A stretch of 64,000 nucleotides of DNA from the NCBI GenBank assembly GCA_002433075.1, contig DJHM01000033.1, positions 94,635 through 158,634 of the forward strand, in the 5' to 3' direction. The position numbers and the translations under genes are program-made. The DNA is from Latescibacteria bacterium UBA6620. Its GTDB lineage: Bacteria; Latescibacterota; UBA2968. Positions 35,676 through 43,761 of the stretch are shown piece after piece. The notes under the pieces were generated by a model, which worked only from the letters and a program-made list of their open reading frames with translations, ran no database searches and was not told the DNA's origin. Position 1 is the first letter of the stretch; each line of letters opens with the position of its first letter.

Positions 35676-35697
35676 TATATTCTGTCGGAATTTCCGA
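35676..35697 (+). promoter_or_regulatory. fab operon -10 element and operator-like palindrome
   Basis: TATATT (35676-35681) is followed 3 bases later by the palindrome TCGGAATTTCCGA (35685-35697), which would cover the transcription start about 12 bases before the fabH ATG. No good -35 is present; TTCCTT 18 bases upstream is the best candidate. The location suggests a repressor site for fatty-acid synthesis genes, analogous in position to FapR or FabT sites but not matching their sequences. Confidence 0.4.
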
Positions 35698-35708
35698 AAA
35701 GCCGACTC

Positions 35709-36701
35709 ATGCCCAAACTGAACGCCGCAATCACAGGTGTCGCTCACTACCTTCCTGAGCGTCGGTTGACGAACGCCGACCTCGAAAAGCTGGTGAACAC
35801 GTCCGACGAGTGGATCCAGTCCCACGTCGGGATCCGGGAACGTCGAATCCTCGACGAGGGTCTCGGCACTTCCTATATGGGTACCCGGGCCGTCCAGCAA
35901 CTGCTGGAAGAAAAGGGCCTCGACCCCAAAGACATCGACCTCATCGTCTGCGCGACGATTACCCCCGATATGATCTACCCGGCGACGGCCTGCCTCATCC
36001 AGGACGACATCGGTGCGACCAATGCCTGGGGGTTCGACCTCGCCGCCGCGTGCGCGGGCTTCGTCTACGCCCTGATCGTCGGCGCCCAATTCATCGCGTC
36101 AGGCGCACACAAGAAAGTCGTCGTCGTGGGCGCTGATAAGATGAGCGCCGTGATCAACTATACCGACCGCAACACCTGCATCCTGTTCGGAGATGGGGCC
36201 GGCGCTGTCCTGCTCGAACCCGCGGAAGAAGGATTCGGCATCCAGGACTTCATTTTCCACGTCGACGGCAGCGGCCGCGACTGCCTGTGTCAGCCCGGCG
36301 GTGGAAGTCTGCATCCGGCTTCCCACGAAACTGTCGACAAGGGTATGCACTTCGTACATCAGGAGGGTCAGGCCGTCTTCAAGTTCGCCAGCAGCCAGAT
36401 GGCCGAAGTCTCCGCCCGCATTCTCGAGCGGAACGGCCTGACCGGCGACGACGTCGAGATCCTCATCCCCCATCAAGCCAACAAACGCATCATCGCTGCG
36501 TGCGCACGGCGGATGAAGATGCCCCTGGAGAAAGTCCTCATCAACATCGACAAGTACGGCAACACGACCGACGCCACCGTCCCCATCGGAATCTGGGAAG
36601 CGGTCAACACCGGGCGGGTCAAGCGCGGCGACTACGTCGTTCTCGCGACAGCCGGCGGGGGCTACGCCTGGGGCAGCGCACTCCTCAAGTGGGCCTATTG
36701 A
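35709..36701 (+). CDS. fabH: 3-oxoacyl-ACP synthase III
   Basis: 330 residues. Starts fatty-acid synthesis by condensing acyl-CoA with malonyl-ACP. Catalytic triad visible: Cys in FDLAAACAGFVYAL, His in ILIPHQANKRI, Asn in YGNTTDATVP. The N-terminal MPKLNAAITGVAHYLPE is typical. First gene of fabH-fabD-fabG-acpP-fabF, 3-40 base gaps throughout. Confidence 0.97.
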   Translation: MPKLNAAITGVAHYLPERRLTNADLEKLVNTSDEWIQSHVGIRERRILDEGLGTSYMGTRAVQQLLEEKGLDPKDIDLIVCATITPDMIYPATACLIQDDIGATNAWGFDLAAACAGFVYALIVGAQFIASGAHKKVVVVGADKMSAVINYTDRNTCILFGDGAGAVLLEPAEEGFGIQDFIFHVDGSGRDCLCQPGGGSLHPASHETVDKGMHFVHQEGQAVFKFASSQMAEVSARILERNGLTGDDVEILIPHQANKRIIAACARRMKMPLEKVLINIDKYGNTTDATVPIGIWEAVNTGRVKRGDYVVLATAGGGYAWGSALLKWAY

Positions 36702-36704
36702 TCG

Positions 36705-37628
36705 ATGGCCACGGCATTCCTCTTTCCAGGACAAGCTTCCCAGTATGTGGGGATGGGCAAGGACCTCTGCGATGCGGAGCCCGAAGCAAAGACCGTCTTC
36801 AGCCTCGCCGATCGCATCCTCGACGTTCCGCTCAAGACCTTCTGCTTCAACGGGCCCGAAGAATCCCTACGGCAGACATCTGTCACCCAGCCCGCAGTCT
36901 TCACCCACAGCGTCGCTGCTCTTCGACTCCTCGAACAGCAGGGACGACGCCCCGACTTCGTGGCCGGCCACAGCGTGGGTGAACTGGCCGCCCTCGTCGC
37001 ATCCGGCGCCCTCGATCTCGAGGATGGCCTCCACCTCGTCGACGCCCGGGCTCAAGCGATGTCCGCCGCGGGAAAAACGCGGCCCGGCACGATGGCCGCA
37101 ATCATCGGACTCGACGATGACGACGTGGTCGAACTCTGCGAGGAGGCCTCTGCCGACGGCATCGTCGCCCCCGCGAACTACAACTCGCCCGCGCAGGTCG
37201 CCATCTCCGGCGACGAGCGCACGGTAAGGAAGGCGATGGAACTGGCCACGGAGCGCGGAGCCAAGCGGGTCGTCGAACTGGCCGTAAGCTGTGCTTTCCA
37301 CTCTCCGCTGATGGGGCCCGCCGTCGATGCGCTTCGTGCCGCCCTCGAAACCATTACCTTTGCGAAGCCCACGGTGCCCGTTGTGCCAAACGTAACGGCA
37401 GAACCGACGGAGGATCCCGATCGTCTCAAGCAATTGCTCGTGGAGCAGGTCGTCGCGCCCGTCCGCTGGACCGACAGCATCGCAGCCCTCGCCGCCCAAG
37501 GCGTCGACAACGCCCTCGAAGTCGGCCCAGGAGCTGTGCTGAAGGGACTCGTGCGTAGAATCGATCGGAGTATCAAGGTCGCCACCTGTGGGACGCTTGA
37601 CGAAATTCACGGCCTGGTGGAGGCCTGA
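36705..37628 (+). CDS. fabD: Malonyl-CoA:ACP transacylase
   Basis: 307 residues. Loads malonate onto ACP. FLFPGQASQYVGMG at the N-terminus, active-site Ser in AGHSVGELAALV, His in VSCAFHSPLM, and the Gln/Arg region RQTSVTQPAVF and DARAQAM are intact. The ATG follows the fabH stop by 3 bases. Confidence 0.97.
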   Translation: MATAFLFPGQASQYVGMGKDLCDAEPEAKTVFSLADRILDVPLKTFCFNGPEESLRQTSVTQPAVFTHSVAALRLLEQQGRRPDFVAGHSVGELAALVASGALDLEDGLHLVDARAQAMSAAGKTRPGTMAAIIGLDDDDVVELCEEASADGIVAPANYNSPAQVAISGDERTVRKAMELATERGAKRVVELAVSCAFHSPLMGPAVDALRAALETITFAKPTVPVVPNVTAEPTEDPDRLKQLLVEQVVAPVRWTDSIAALAAQGVDNALEVGPGAVLKGLVRRIDRSIKVATCGTLDEIHGLVEA

Positions 37629-37630
37629 CC

Positions 37631-38374
37631 GTGTCACTCGAAGGAAAGGTCGCGCTCGTAACGGGCGGTTCTCGGGGGATCGGTGAAGCCATCGCCCTTC
37701 GTCTGGCAGAACAAGGCGCGGACGTCGCGGTGTGCGCCAGCCGAAGCCTCGAGCGGGCGCAGGAAGTGGCTACCAGAATCGAGACCACAGGGCGAAAGAG
37801 CCTGGCGCTTCAAGCCGATGTCGCCGACGAGGAGGCCGTCACCGGACTCTTCAAACAGATCGAAGACGAACTCGGCCCGGTCGGCATTCTCATCAATAAC
37901 GCCGGGATCAACCGGGACGGCCTGATGATGCGTCTCAAACTCGAGGACTGGGACGCCGTTCTGAACGTCAACCTGCGGGGCGCCTACCTGTGCACGAAGG
38001 TCGCCGCTCGCCCGATGATGAAGGCGCGCTCGGGCCGCATCGTCAACATCTCCTCCGTCGTCGGTCTTCGTGGAAACGCGGGGCAGGCCAACTACGCCGC
38101 ATCGAAGGCCGGCCTGATCGGGCTGACCAAATCGACAGCACGGGAGTTCGCCTCGCGTGGAATAACCGTGAACGCCGTCTGCCCCGGCTATATCCCCACC
38201 GAGATGACCGAGGGCATTCCGGAGGACGCCAAAGAGGCTTTGCTTGCCCAGATCCCGCTCGGGCGAATGGGATCTCCAGACGAAATCGCAGCCGCCGTCG
38301 GCTTTCTGGCTTCCGATGACGCCGCCTACATCACAGGGCAGGCGGTCGTCGTCGACGGCGGTATGGTGATGTAA
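37631..38374 (+). CDS. fabG: 3-oxoacyl-ACP reductase
   Basis: 247 residues, SDR. NADPH motif VTGGSRGIGEAIAL, NNAGINRDGL, catalytic Ser in NISSVVGLRG, YAASK and the C-terminal YITGQAVVVDGGMVM, all typical of FabG. GTG start directly after fabD. Confidence 0.97.
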   Translation: MSLEGKVALVTGGSRGIGEAIALRLAEQGADVAVCASRSLERAQEVATRIETTGRKSLALQADVADEEAVTGLFKQIEDELGPVGILINNAGINRDGLMMRLKLEDWDAVLNVNLRGAYLCTKVAARPMMKARSGRIVNISSVVGLRGNAGQANYAASKAGLIGLTKSTAREFASRGITVNAVCPGYIPTEMTEGIPEDAKEALLAQIPLGRMGSPDEIAAAVGFLASDDAAYITGQAVVVDGGMVM

Positions 38375-38381
38375 GAGAACC

Positions 38382-38404
38382 CGGCCACACACGGCCACAC
38401 ACGG
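38382..38404 (+). repeat. Short tandem repeat before acpP
   Basis: CGGCCACACA occurs twice in tandem (38382-38391, 38392-38401) followed by CGG, in the fabG-acpP spacer just ahead of the GGAGG ribosome-binding site. It may be replication slippage or a site affecting acpP translation. Confidence 0.6.
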
Positions 38405-38414
38405 AGGATTCGTA

Positions 38415-38657
38415 ATGGCGGAAGACATTCAGCAGAAAGTGATCGACCTCATCGTCGACCAGCTCGGCGTAGACGCCGACAACGTGGACCCCTCGAAGCA
38501 TTTCATCGACGACCTCGGCGCTGACTCGCTCGACACCGTCGAACTCGTGATGGCATTCGAAGAAGAATTCGAAATCGAGATTCCCGACGAGGATGCCGAG
38601 AAGCTCGAAACCGTCGGCACCGCGATCGAGTATTTGAACGGAAAGCTCGCCGAATAG
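38415..38657 (+). CDS. acpP: Acyl carrier protein
   Basis: 80 residues, strongly acidic. The phosphopantetheine Ser is in DDLGADSLDTVELVMAFEEE. Carries acyl intermediates in fatty-acid synthesis. Good ribosome-binding site (GGAGG) and normal position between fabG and fabF. Confidence 0.98.
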   Translation: MAEDIQQKVIDLIVDQLGVDADNVDPSKHFIDDLGADSLDTVELVMAFEEEFEIEIPDEDAEKLETVGTAIEYLNGKLAE

Positions 38658-38684
38658 TCGTCGTCGATCTGGAAGGAACGGAAC

Positions 38685-39935
38685 TTGGAACGTAGCAGAC
38701 GCATCGTCGTCACCGGTCTCGGCGCGCTCGCGCCGAACGGTTCAACGACTGAAGACTACTGGGATTCCCTCATCCACGGCCGGAGCGGAATCGGCCCGAT
38801 CGAGCGCTTCGACACGTCGGAGTACCGTGCGCAGATCGGAGGGGAGGTCAAAGACTTCGACCCCGAGCGTTACGGAATGGACCGAAAGTTCGTCCGACGC
38901 GCGGACCTCTACACCCAGTACACGATCGCCTCCGCGTATATGGCCATCGAAGACGCCAACCTCGATATGTCCGCCGAAGACCCGGAACGTGTGGGCGTCG
39001 TTTACGGGTCCGGAATCGGCGGCATCGATACCTTCGAAAAGCAGCACACTGCCCTGATGAAGGGCGGACCCAAGCGCATCAGTCCCTTCTTCATCCCGAT
39101 GATGATTGCCGACATCGGGACGGGACAGGCTTCCATCGTTTTCGGAGCGAAGGGCCCGAATTACGCGACCGTAACCGCCTGTGCGTCAGCCACCCACGCA
39201 ATCGGCAACGCCTGCCGCGAAATCTGGGACGACGAGGCCGACGTGATGATCACCGGGGGCGCGGAGGCTGCCATCACGCCGATGTCACTCGGAGGCTTCG
39301 CTTCCTTACACGCCCTGTCGACCCGAAACGACGAACCCGAGCGCGCCAGCCGCCCGTTCGACGCCGAGCGAGACGGCTTCGTCCTCGGTGAAGGCGCCGG
39401 CGGCCTCATCGTCGAAGAAATCGAGCACGCCAGGGCGCGGGGCGCCACGATCTACGCCGAAGTCGTCGGCGCCGGCTACACGGGAGACGCCTACCACATC
39501 ACCGATATGGCTCCCGGGGGGGAGGGCGGTGCCAGGGCCGTGCGACGGGCATTGAAACAGGCTGGTCTCGAGCCCTCCGACGTCGACTACATCAACGCCC
39601 ACGGCACCTCGACCCCCGTCGGTGACAAGAACGAATCGTCCGCGATCCGAACCGTCTTCGGCGATCACGCCGAGAAGCTGGCCGTCAGTTCGACCAAATC
39701 GATGACGGGCCATCTCCTCGGGGCTTCCGGAGCGATCGAATCCATCGCGTCGATCCTCGCGGTCCACCACGGAATCCTGCCTCCCACGATCAATCAGGAA
39801 AACCGAGACCCCGAGTGCGACCTCGACTACGTGCCGAACGAGGCTCGGAAGGCTGACATTTCCGTGGCCGTCAACAATTCCTTCGGTTTCGGTGGGCACA
39901 ACGCGGTTCTCATCGTCAAGAAGGTTGAAGACTGA
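38685..39935 (+). CDS. fabF: 3-oxoacyl-ACP synthase II
   Basis: 416 residues. Chain elongation enzyme with the Cys-His-His triad: Cys in VTACASATHAIG, His in INAHGTSTPVGD, His in KSMTGHLLGASG. Starts with TTG (38685-38687), supported by GGAAGG upstream; translation begins MERSRRIVVTGLGALAPNG. The downstream rnc start lies 12 bases after the stop. Confidence 0.97.
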   Translation: MERSRRIVVTGLGALAPNGSTTEDYWDSLIHGRSGIGPIERFDTSEYRAQIGGEVKDFDPERYGMDRKFVRRADLYTQYTIASAYMAIEDANLDMSAEDPERVGVVYGSGIGGIDTFEKQHTALMKGGPKRISPFFIPMMIADIGTGQASIVFGAKGPNYATVTACASATHAIGNACREIWDDEADVMITGGAEAAITPMSLGGFASLHALSTRNDEPERASRPFDAERDGFVLGEGAGGLIVEEIEHARARGATIYAEVVGAGYTGDAYHITDMAPGGEGGARAVRRALKQAGLEPSDVDYINAHGTSTPVGDKNESSAIRTVFGDHAEKLAVSSTKSMTGHLLGASGAIESIASILAVHHGILPPTINQENRDPECDLDYVPNEARKADISVAVNNSFGFGGHNAVLIVKKVED

Positions 39936-39946
39936 CAAGGAGGACG

Positions 39947-40690
39947 GTGATCGGCATCCTGGGCAAGCTGAGCAGTTGGTTCGCATCGAACGGAACAGCG
40001 ACCGAACTCCGTGCGCTCGAGAACCGCATTGCCTACTCCTTCCGCCGACCCGCGCTCCTCGACCAGGCCCTCAAACACCGTTCTCACGTGTATGCCCACG
40101 CCGGCGAGGGCATCGCATCGAACGAGCGGTTGGAATTTCTGGGCGATGCCGTCCTCGACCTCATCGTCACCGAGCATCTCTACCGACGCTATCCAGACCG
40201 TCATGAAGGAGATCTCACCCAGGTCAAATCCCTGCTCGTCAGCAAGACCATCCTCGCCGACACCGCCCGCGCCATCCAGATCGGCGATTACCTGCACCTG
40301 AGCAAGGAGGAATCCCACGCCGGCGGCCGAGCCCGGACATCGATTCTGGGCGATGCCTTCGAAGCCGTTCTCGGCGCCGTCTACCTCGACGGAGGTCTAG
40401 CCGCGGCAGAAGCGTTCGTCGATCGACATCTCCTTTCGAGTCTCGACGACATCACCTCCGACGGCAATCACCTCAACTTCAAGAGCACCTTGCTCGAACA
40501 CACCCAGTCCGAGGGTCAGGGCCACCCCCGATACCTCGTTCACGCCGAGGAAGGGCCCGACCATCGAAAGACATTCACGGTCGAGGTCCTCGTGGAGGGG
40601 GATCAATTGGGACTCGGGCGCGGCCGTAGCAAGAAGGAGGCTCAGCAGATGGCGGCTCGCGAGGCGCTCACGAAGCTGGGAGTTTCCTGA
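39947..40690 (+). CDS. rnc: Ribonuclease III
   Basis: 247 residues. Endonuclease domain with the signature NERLEFLGDAVLDLIV and the acidic pair in ILGDAFEAVLGAVYLDGG, followed by a dsRNA-binding domain (FKSTLLEHTQSEGQGHPRY to GRSKKEAQQMAAREALTKL). Processes rRNA and other structured RNA. GTG start behind AAGGAGG. The acpP-fabF-rnc order is common in bacteria. Confidence 0.97.
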   Translation: MIGILGKLSSWFASNGTATELRALENRIAYSFRRPALLDQALKHRSHVYAHAGEGIASNERLEFLGDAVLDLIVTEHLYRRYPDRHEGDLTQVKSLLVSKTILADTARAIQIGDYLHLSKEESHAGGRARTSILGDAFEAVLGAVYLDGGLAAAEAFVDRHLLSSLDDITSDGNHLNFKSTLLEHTQSEGQGHPRYLVHAEEGPDHRKTFTVEVLVEGDQLGLGRGRSKKEAQQMAAREALTKLGVS

Positions 40691-40691
40691 C

Positions 40692-41558
40692 GTGAGCGAA
40701 CGGCAGCCTCCTCGCCGATGGCGTTTCCTGAACACGCAGTTCGGAAACGCCTTTTTCAATATGGCCGTCGATGAAGTGCTCGCTCGTTCGGTGGCAGAAG
40801 GTCGATCGGACCCCACCATTCGCGTATTCGGCTGGCAGCCGCCCGCCGTCTCCTTCGGCTACGCCCAACGGGTAGGTCGGGACATCGATCTGGATGCCTG
40901 TCGACGCGCGGGTGTCGACATCGTACGCCGTCCCACCGGAGGGCGTGCCGTACTTCACTGGAACGAATTGACCTATAGTGTCGTCTGTTCAGAGGAGGAT
41001 CCCGACGTAGGCGCCACCATCCAGGACGCTTACCGCACGATCAGTCGATGCCTCGTCGCAGGCGTCCGGACGCTCGGCGTCGACGCCCGGTTCGAACCTG
41101 GCCGCCGCCCCACGCCGTCCCCCCTCGGCAAAGACCTCGCCACCCCCTGTTTCTCGAGCACGTCCCAATACGAGGTCATCCTCAAAGGCAGGAAACTCAT
41201 CGGGAGTGCCCAGCGCCGATTTGCCGGGGCCACGCTCCAGCACGGCTCTCTCCTCATCGGCCCCCAGCACAAGCGGCTCGTCGAACTGCTGCCCAAAGGG
41301 CACGATCGGTTGCGGAAAGCGTTCGCCGATCAGCTCGAAGCCCACACCATCAGCCTCGAAGAGGCCGGCCACGAAGTCGCCTTCGAGGACGTCGCCAGTG
41401 CCATTCGATCCGGTTTCGCCGCCGAACTCGGAGCTCGTCTCACCGATCGGCCTTTGCAGACGGACGAACAACGAGCCGTCGATCAACTCGCCCGGGAGAA
41501 GTATTCGACCGATGCGTGGAAGTTTCGCGACCTCGCGCGTACGGCACAGCCGACCTGA
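40692..41558 (+). CDS. LipM/LplA-type octanoyltransferase or lipoate-protein ligase
   Basis: 288 residues of the biotin/lipoate transferase fold. VRRPTGGRAVLHW and GRKLIGSAQRRFAGATLQHGS are the substrate and lysine motifs. TPCFSSTSQYEVILKGRK places a Cys where LipM octanoyltransferases have their catalytic Cys, so transfer from octanoyl-ACP is somewhat favoured over ATP-dependent ligation; the adjacent acpP/fab genes fit this. The C-terminus (about 240-288) has the small accessory helices. GTG start one base after the rnc stop. Confidence 0.82.
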   Translation: MSERQPPRRWRFLNTQFGNAFFNMAVDEVLARSVAEGRSDPTIRVFGWQPPAVSFGYAQRVGRDIDLDACRRAGVDIVRRPTGGRAVLHWNELTYSVVCSEEDPDVGATIQDAYRTISRCLVAGVRTLGVDARFEPGRRPTPSPLGKDLATPCFSSTSQYEVILKGRKLIGSAQRRFAGATLQHGSLLIGPQHKRLVELLPKGHDRLRKAFADQLEAHTISLEEAGHEVAFEDVASAIRSGFAAELGARLTDRPLQTDEQRAVDQLAREKYSTDAWKFRDLARTAQPT

Positions 41559-41593
41559 GGAACCAGAAAAACGTTGATTCCGAGCCTCAAATC

Positions 41594-41947
41594 GTGAACA
41601 TTCGCGGGTCCCGACTTCGGACGATTCTCAGCCGTCTTCGCGCCGAAGTTTCGCACGCATTCGCCGTGAATCCTCCCGAAGAGGCCCTCACACCCACCGA
41701 GATCGACCTGGCCGAACGTTTTGCCCGGTTCATCGTGAGCCGGGATCTGGCGGCCCCGGCCACGGCCGCCCTGGAAGCGGGTCGTCCCTACAACTTTCTG
41801 GGGAGCCAATTCCTGACCTTCTTGTCCCCCTTCATCCACCTCGTCTTCGACCGGCGCGACTACGATCGCTTCGTGCGCTTCCTAGAAAAGCGGCAGAGCG
41901 TGGACGGGCTGCTCGACGCCTTAGAGAGGGCACAGAATGAGCGGTGA
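41594..41947 (+). CDS. Small conserved-looking protein preceding the GlmL-like gene
   Basis: 117 residues from a GTG at 41594 (MNIRGSRLRTILSRLRAEV). It contains YNFLGSQFLTFLSPFIHLVF, a membrane-associating hydrophobic segment, and ends in a charged helix (RFVRFLEKRQSVDGLLDAL). I do not recognise the family. It overlaps the GlmL-like gene by 11 bases, so the two are very likely translated together and work together. The frame is open upstream, but that part overlaps the octanoyltransferase gene and does not look coding. Confidence 0.65.
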   Translation: MNIRGSRLRTILSRLRAEVSHAFAVNPPEEALTPTEIDLAERFARFIVSRDLAAPATAALEAGRPYNFLGSQFLTFLSPFIHLVFDRRDYDRFVRFLEKRQSVDGLLDALERAQNER

Positions 41948-43715
41948 GCTGAACGTCGTCATCGCGACCGACTGCGGGAGCACGACCACCAAGGCCATTC
42001 TGATCGAAAAAGGGGAGGATGGTTACCGCCAAACGTTCCGTGGCGAAGCCCCCACGACCGTAGAGGCGCCGATCGAGGACGTGACTCGCGGCGTCCTCAA
42101 CGCCATTGAGGAAGTCGAAGAACTGTCAGGCCGAAAGATCCTGGAGGGCGATCGTTTCATCTCCCCCGCCACACCCGACCACGGCGTCGACCTGTATATC
42201 TCCACCAGCAGCGCGGGTGGCGGTTTGCAGATGATGGTCGCCGGCGTAGTCGACACGATGACAGGAGAGAGCGCGCAACGTGCGGCCCTCGGTGCCGGCG
42301 CGATTGTGATGGACGTCCTCGCCTCGAACGACGGGCGGCAGCCGCACGAGAAGATCGAGCGTATCCGTCACCTTCGACCCGATATGATTCTGCTCTCAGG
42401 CGGAACGGACGGGGGCACAGTCAGCCACGTCGTCGAGCTGGCCGAATTCATCGCGGCCGCCGACCCGCGACCCAGGTTCGGGTCTGAGTTCCGCCTCCCC
42501 GTCATCTTCGCCGGTAACCGGGATGCGACGCCCGAAATCGACGCCACCCTTGGCGAGAAAACTGCGTTGACCCCGACGGAGAACATCCGACCCGTACTCG
42601 AGCAGGAAAACCTTGGACCCGCCCGCCACGTCATTCACGATCTTTTCCTGGAGCACGTGATGGCGCAGGCCCCTGGCTACTCGACGCTGATGGACTGGGC
42701 GGGAGCGCCCATCGTCCCCACACCCGGCGCAGTCGGACTGATGATGCAGAGCGTAGCCCGCCAGCAAGCCATCGACATCGTCGGCGTCGACATCGGTGGA
42801 GCCACGACCGACGTCTTCAGCGTCTTCGACCAGACTTTCAACCGAAGCGTGAGCGCCAACCTCGGAATGTCATACAGCGTGTCGAACGTCCTTGCCGAAG
42901 CGGGCCTCGAAAACGTTCTGCGGTGGATCCCGTTCGACATCGACGAATCGGATCTCAAGGACCGGATCAAGAACAAGATGATCCGGCCCACGACAGTCCC
43001 GCAGACACTCGAGGAGCTTCAGATCGAGCAGGCCATCGCCCGGGAGGCCCTCCGCCTCGCCTTCGACCAGCATCGGGCCCTGGCTGTCGGTCTGAAGGGG
43101 GTGCAGAGCGAACGAGGGCTGTCCGACGTGTTCGAACAGCCAGCCACCGGTGAGAGCCTGATCCAGATGATGGGTCTCGACCTGCTCATCGCCAGTGGAG
43201 GCGTTCTGTCTCACGCTCCTCGGAGGCATCAGACCGCTGCGATGTTGATCGATGCGTTCCAGCCTGAAGGGGTCACCCGGCTGGCCGTCGACAGCATCTT
43301 CATGATGCCTCACCTGGGCCTGTTGTCGACCATCGACGAGCAGGCCGCTGCAGACGTGTTCGATCGCGACTGCCTCGTGGACCTGGGGACGTGCGTGGCC
43401 CCCGTCGGCCGTGGATCGATCGGGACGCCTTGCCTGTCCTACGAGCTGACCCTCGAGGGGGAGACAACGAGCGGCGTCCTGGAGACCGGCAGCCTGCACC
43501 TCATCCCGTGCGAACAATCCGCCACTCTCAGCGTGACGCCTGAAAAAGGATGGGATGTCGGCGCCGACCCGGGTCAGGCGCTCGAAACAGTCATCCCCGG
43601 GGGGAAGGTCGGTCTCATCCTCGATGGCCGCGGAAGACCGATCGAGTTCACAGCCGACGAAATTCGTCACCAAACCGTCTCAGACTGGGCCGAGGCCCTG
43701 AGCCTCTACCCGTAA
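41937..43715 (+). CDS. GlmL/MutL-like ASKHA-fold ATPase
   Basis: 592 residues. Two ASKHA (actin/Hsp70/acetate-kinase) phosphate loops are visible: TDCGSTTTKAILIEK at residue about 10 and VGVDIGGATTDVFSVF at about 285. The family is annotated glutamate mutase L / MutL, an ATPase found beside adenosylcobalamin-dependent mutases and thought to act as a chaperone or reactivase. No mutase or B12 gene is in this window, so that role is doubtful here. The C-terminal 100 residues (SYELTLEGETTSGVLETGSL onward) resemble a barrel-sandwich region. The neighbourhood of peptide transporter and DUF6754-like membrane genes suggests it serves a membrane complex instead. Confidence 0.8.
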   Translation: MSGELNVVIATDCGSTTTKAILIEKGEDGYRQTFRGEAPTTVEAPIEDVTRGVLNAIEEVEELSGRKILEGDRFISPATPDHGVDLYISTSSAGGGLQMMVAGVVDTMTGESAQRAALGAGAIVMDVLASNDGRQPHEKIERIRHLRPDMILLSGGTDGGTVSHVVELAEFIAAADPRPRFGSEFRLPVIFAGNRDATPEIDATLGEKTALTPTENIRPVLEQENLGPARHVIHDLFLEHVMAQAPGYSTLMDWAGAPIVPTPGAVGLMMQSVARQQAIDIVGVDIGGATTDVFSVFDQTFNRSVSANLGMSYSVSNVLAEAGLENVLRWIPFDIDESDLKDRIKNKMIRPTTVPQTLEELQIEQAIAREALRLAFDQHRALAVGLKGVQSERGLSDVFEQPATGESLIQMMGLDLLIASGGVLSHAPRRHQTAAMLIDAFQPEGVTRLAVDSIFMMPHLGLLSTIDEQAAADVFDRDCLVDLGTCVAPVGRGSIGTPCLSYELTLEGETTSGVLETGSLHLIPCEQSATLSVTPEKGWDVGADPGQALETVIPGGKVGLILDGRGRPIEFTADEIRHQTVSDWAEALSLYP

Positions 43716-43761
43716 CCTTGCGATATCGCGACGGAGCTGTGGTTCCGTCACTGGAGGAATC

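Noticed and set aside
38382..38404. CRISPR-like repeat
   Set aside because: Only two 10-base units without spacers; no cas genes in the window.
42870..43673. Antisense frame within the GlmL-like gene
   Set aside because: Pure shadow; the sense frame has two ASKHA phosphate motifs.
41937..43715. Functional glutamate mutase locus
   Set aside because: No mutase S or E subunit and no cobalamin-binding motif nearby.
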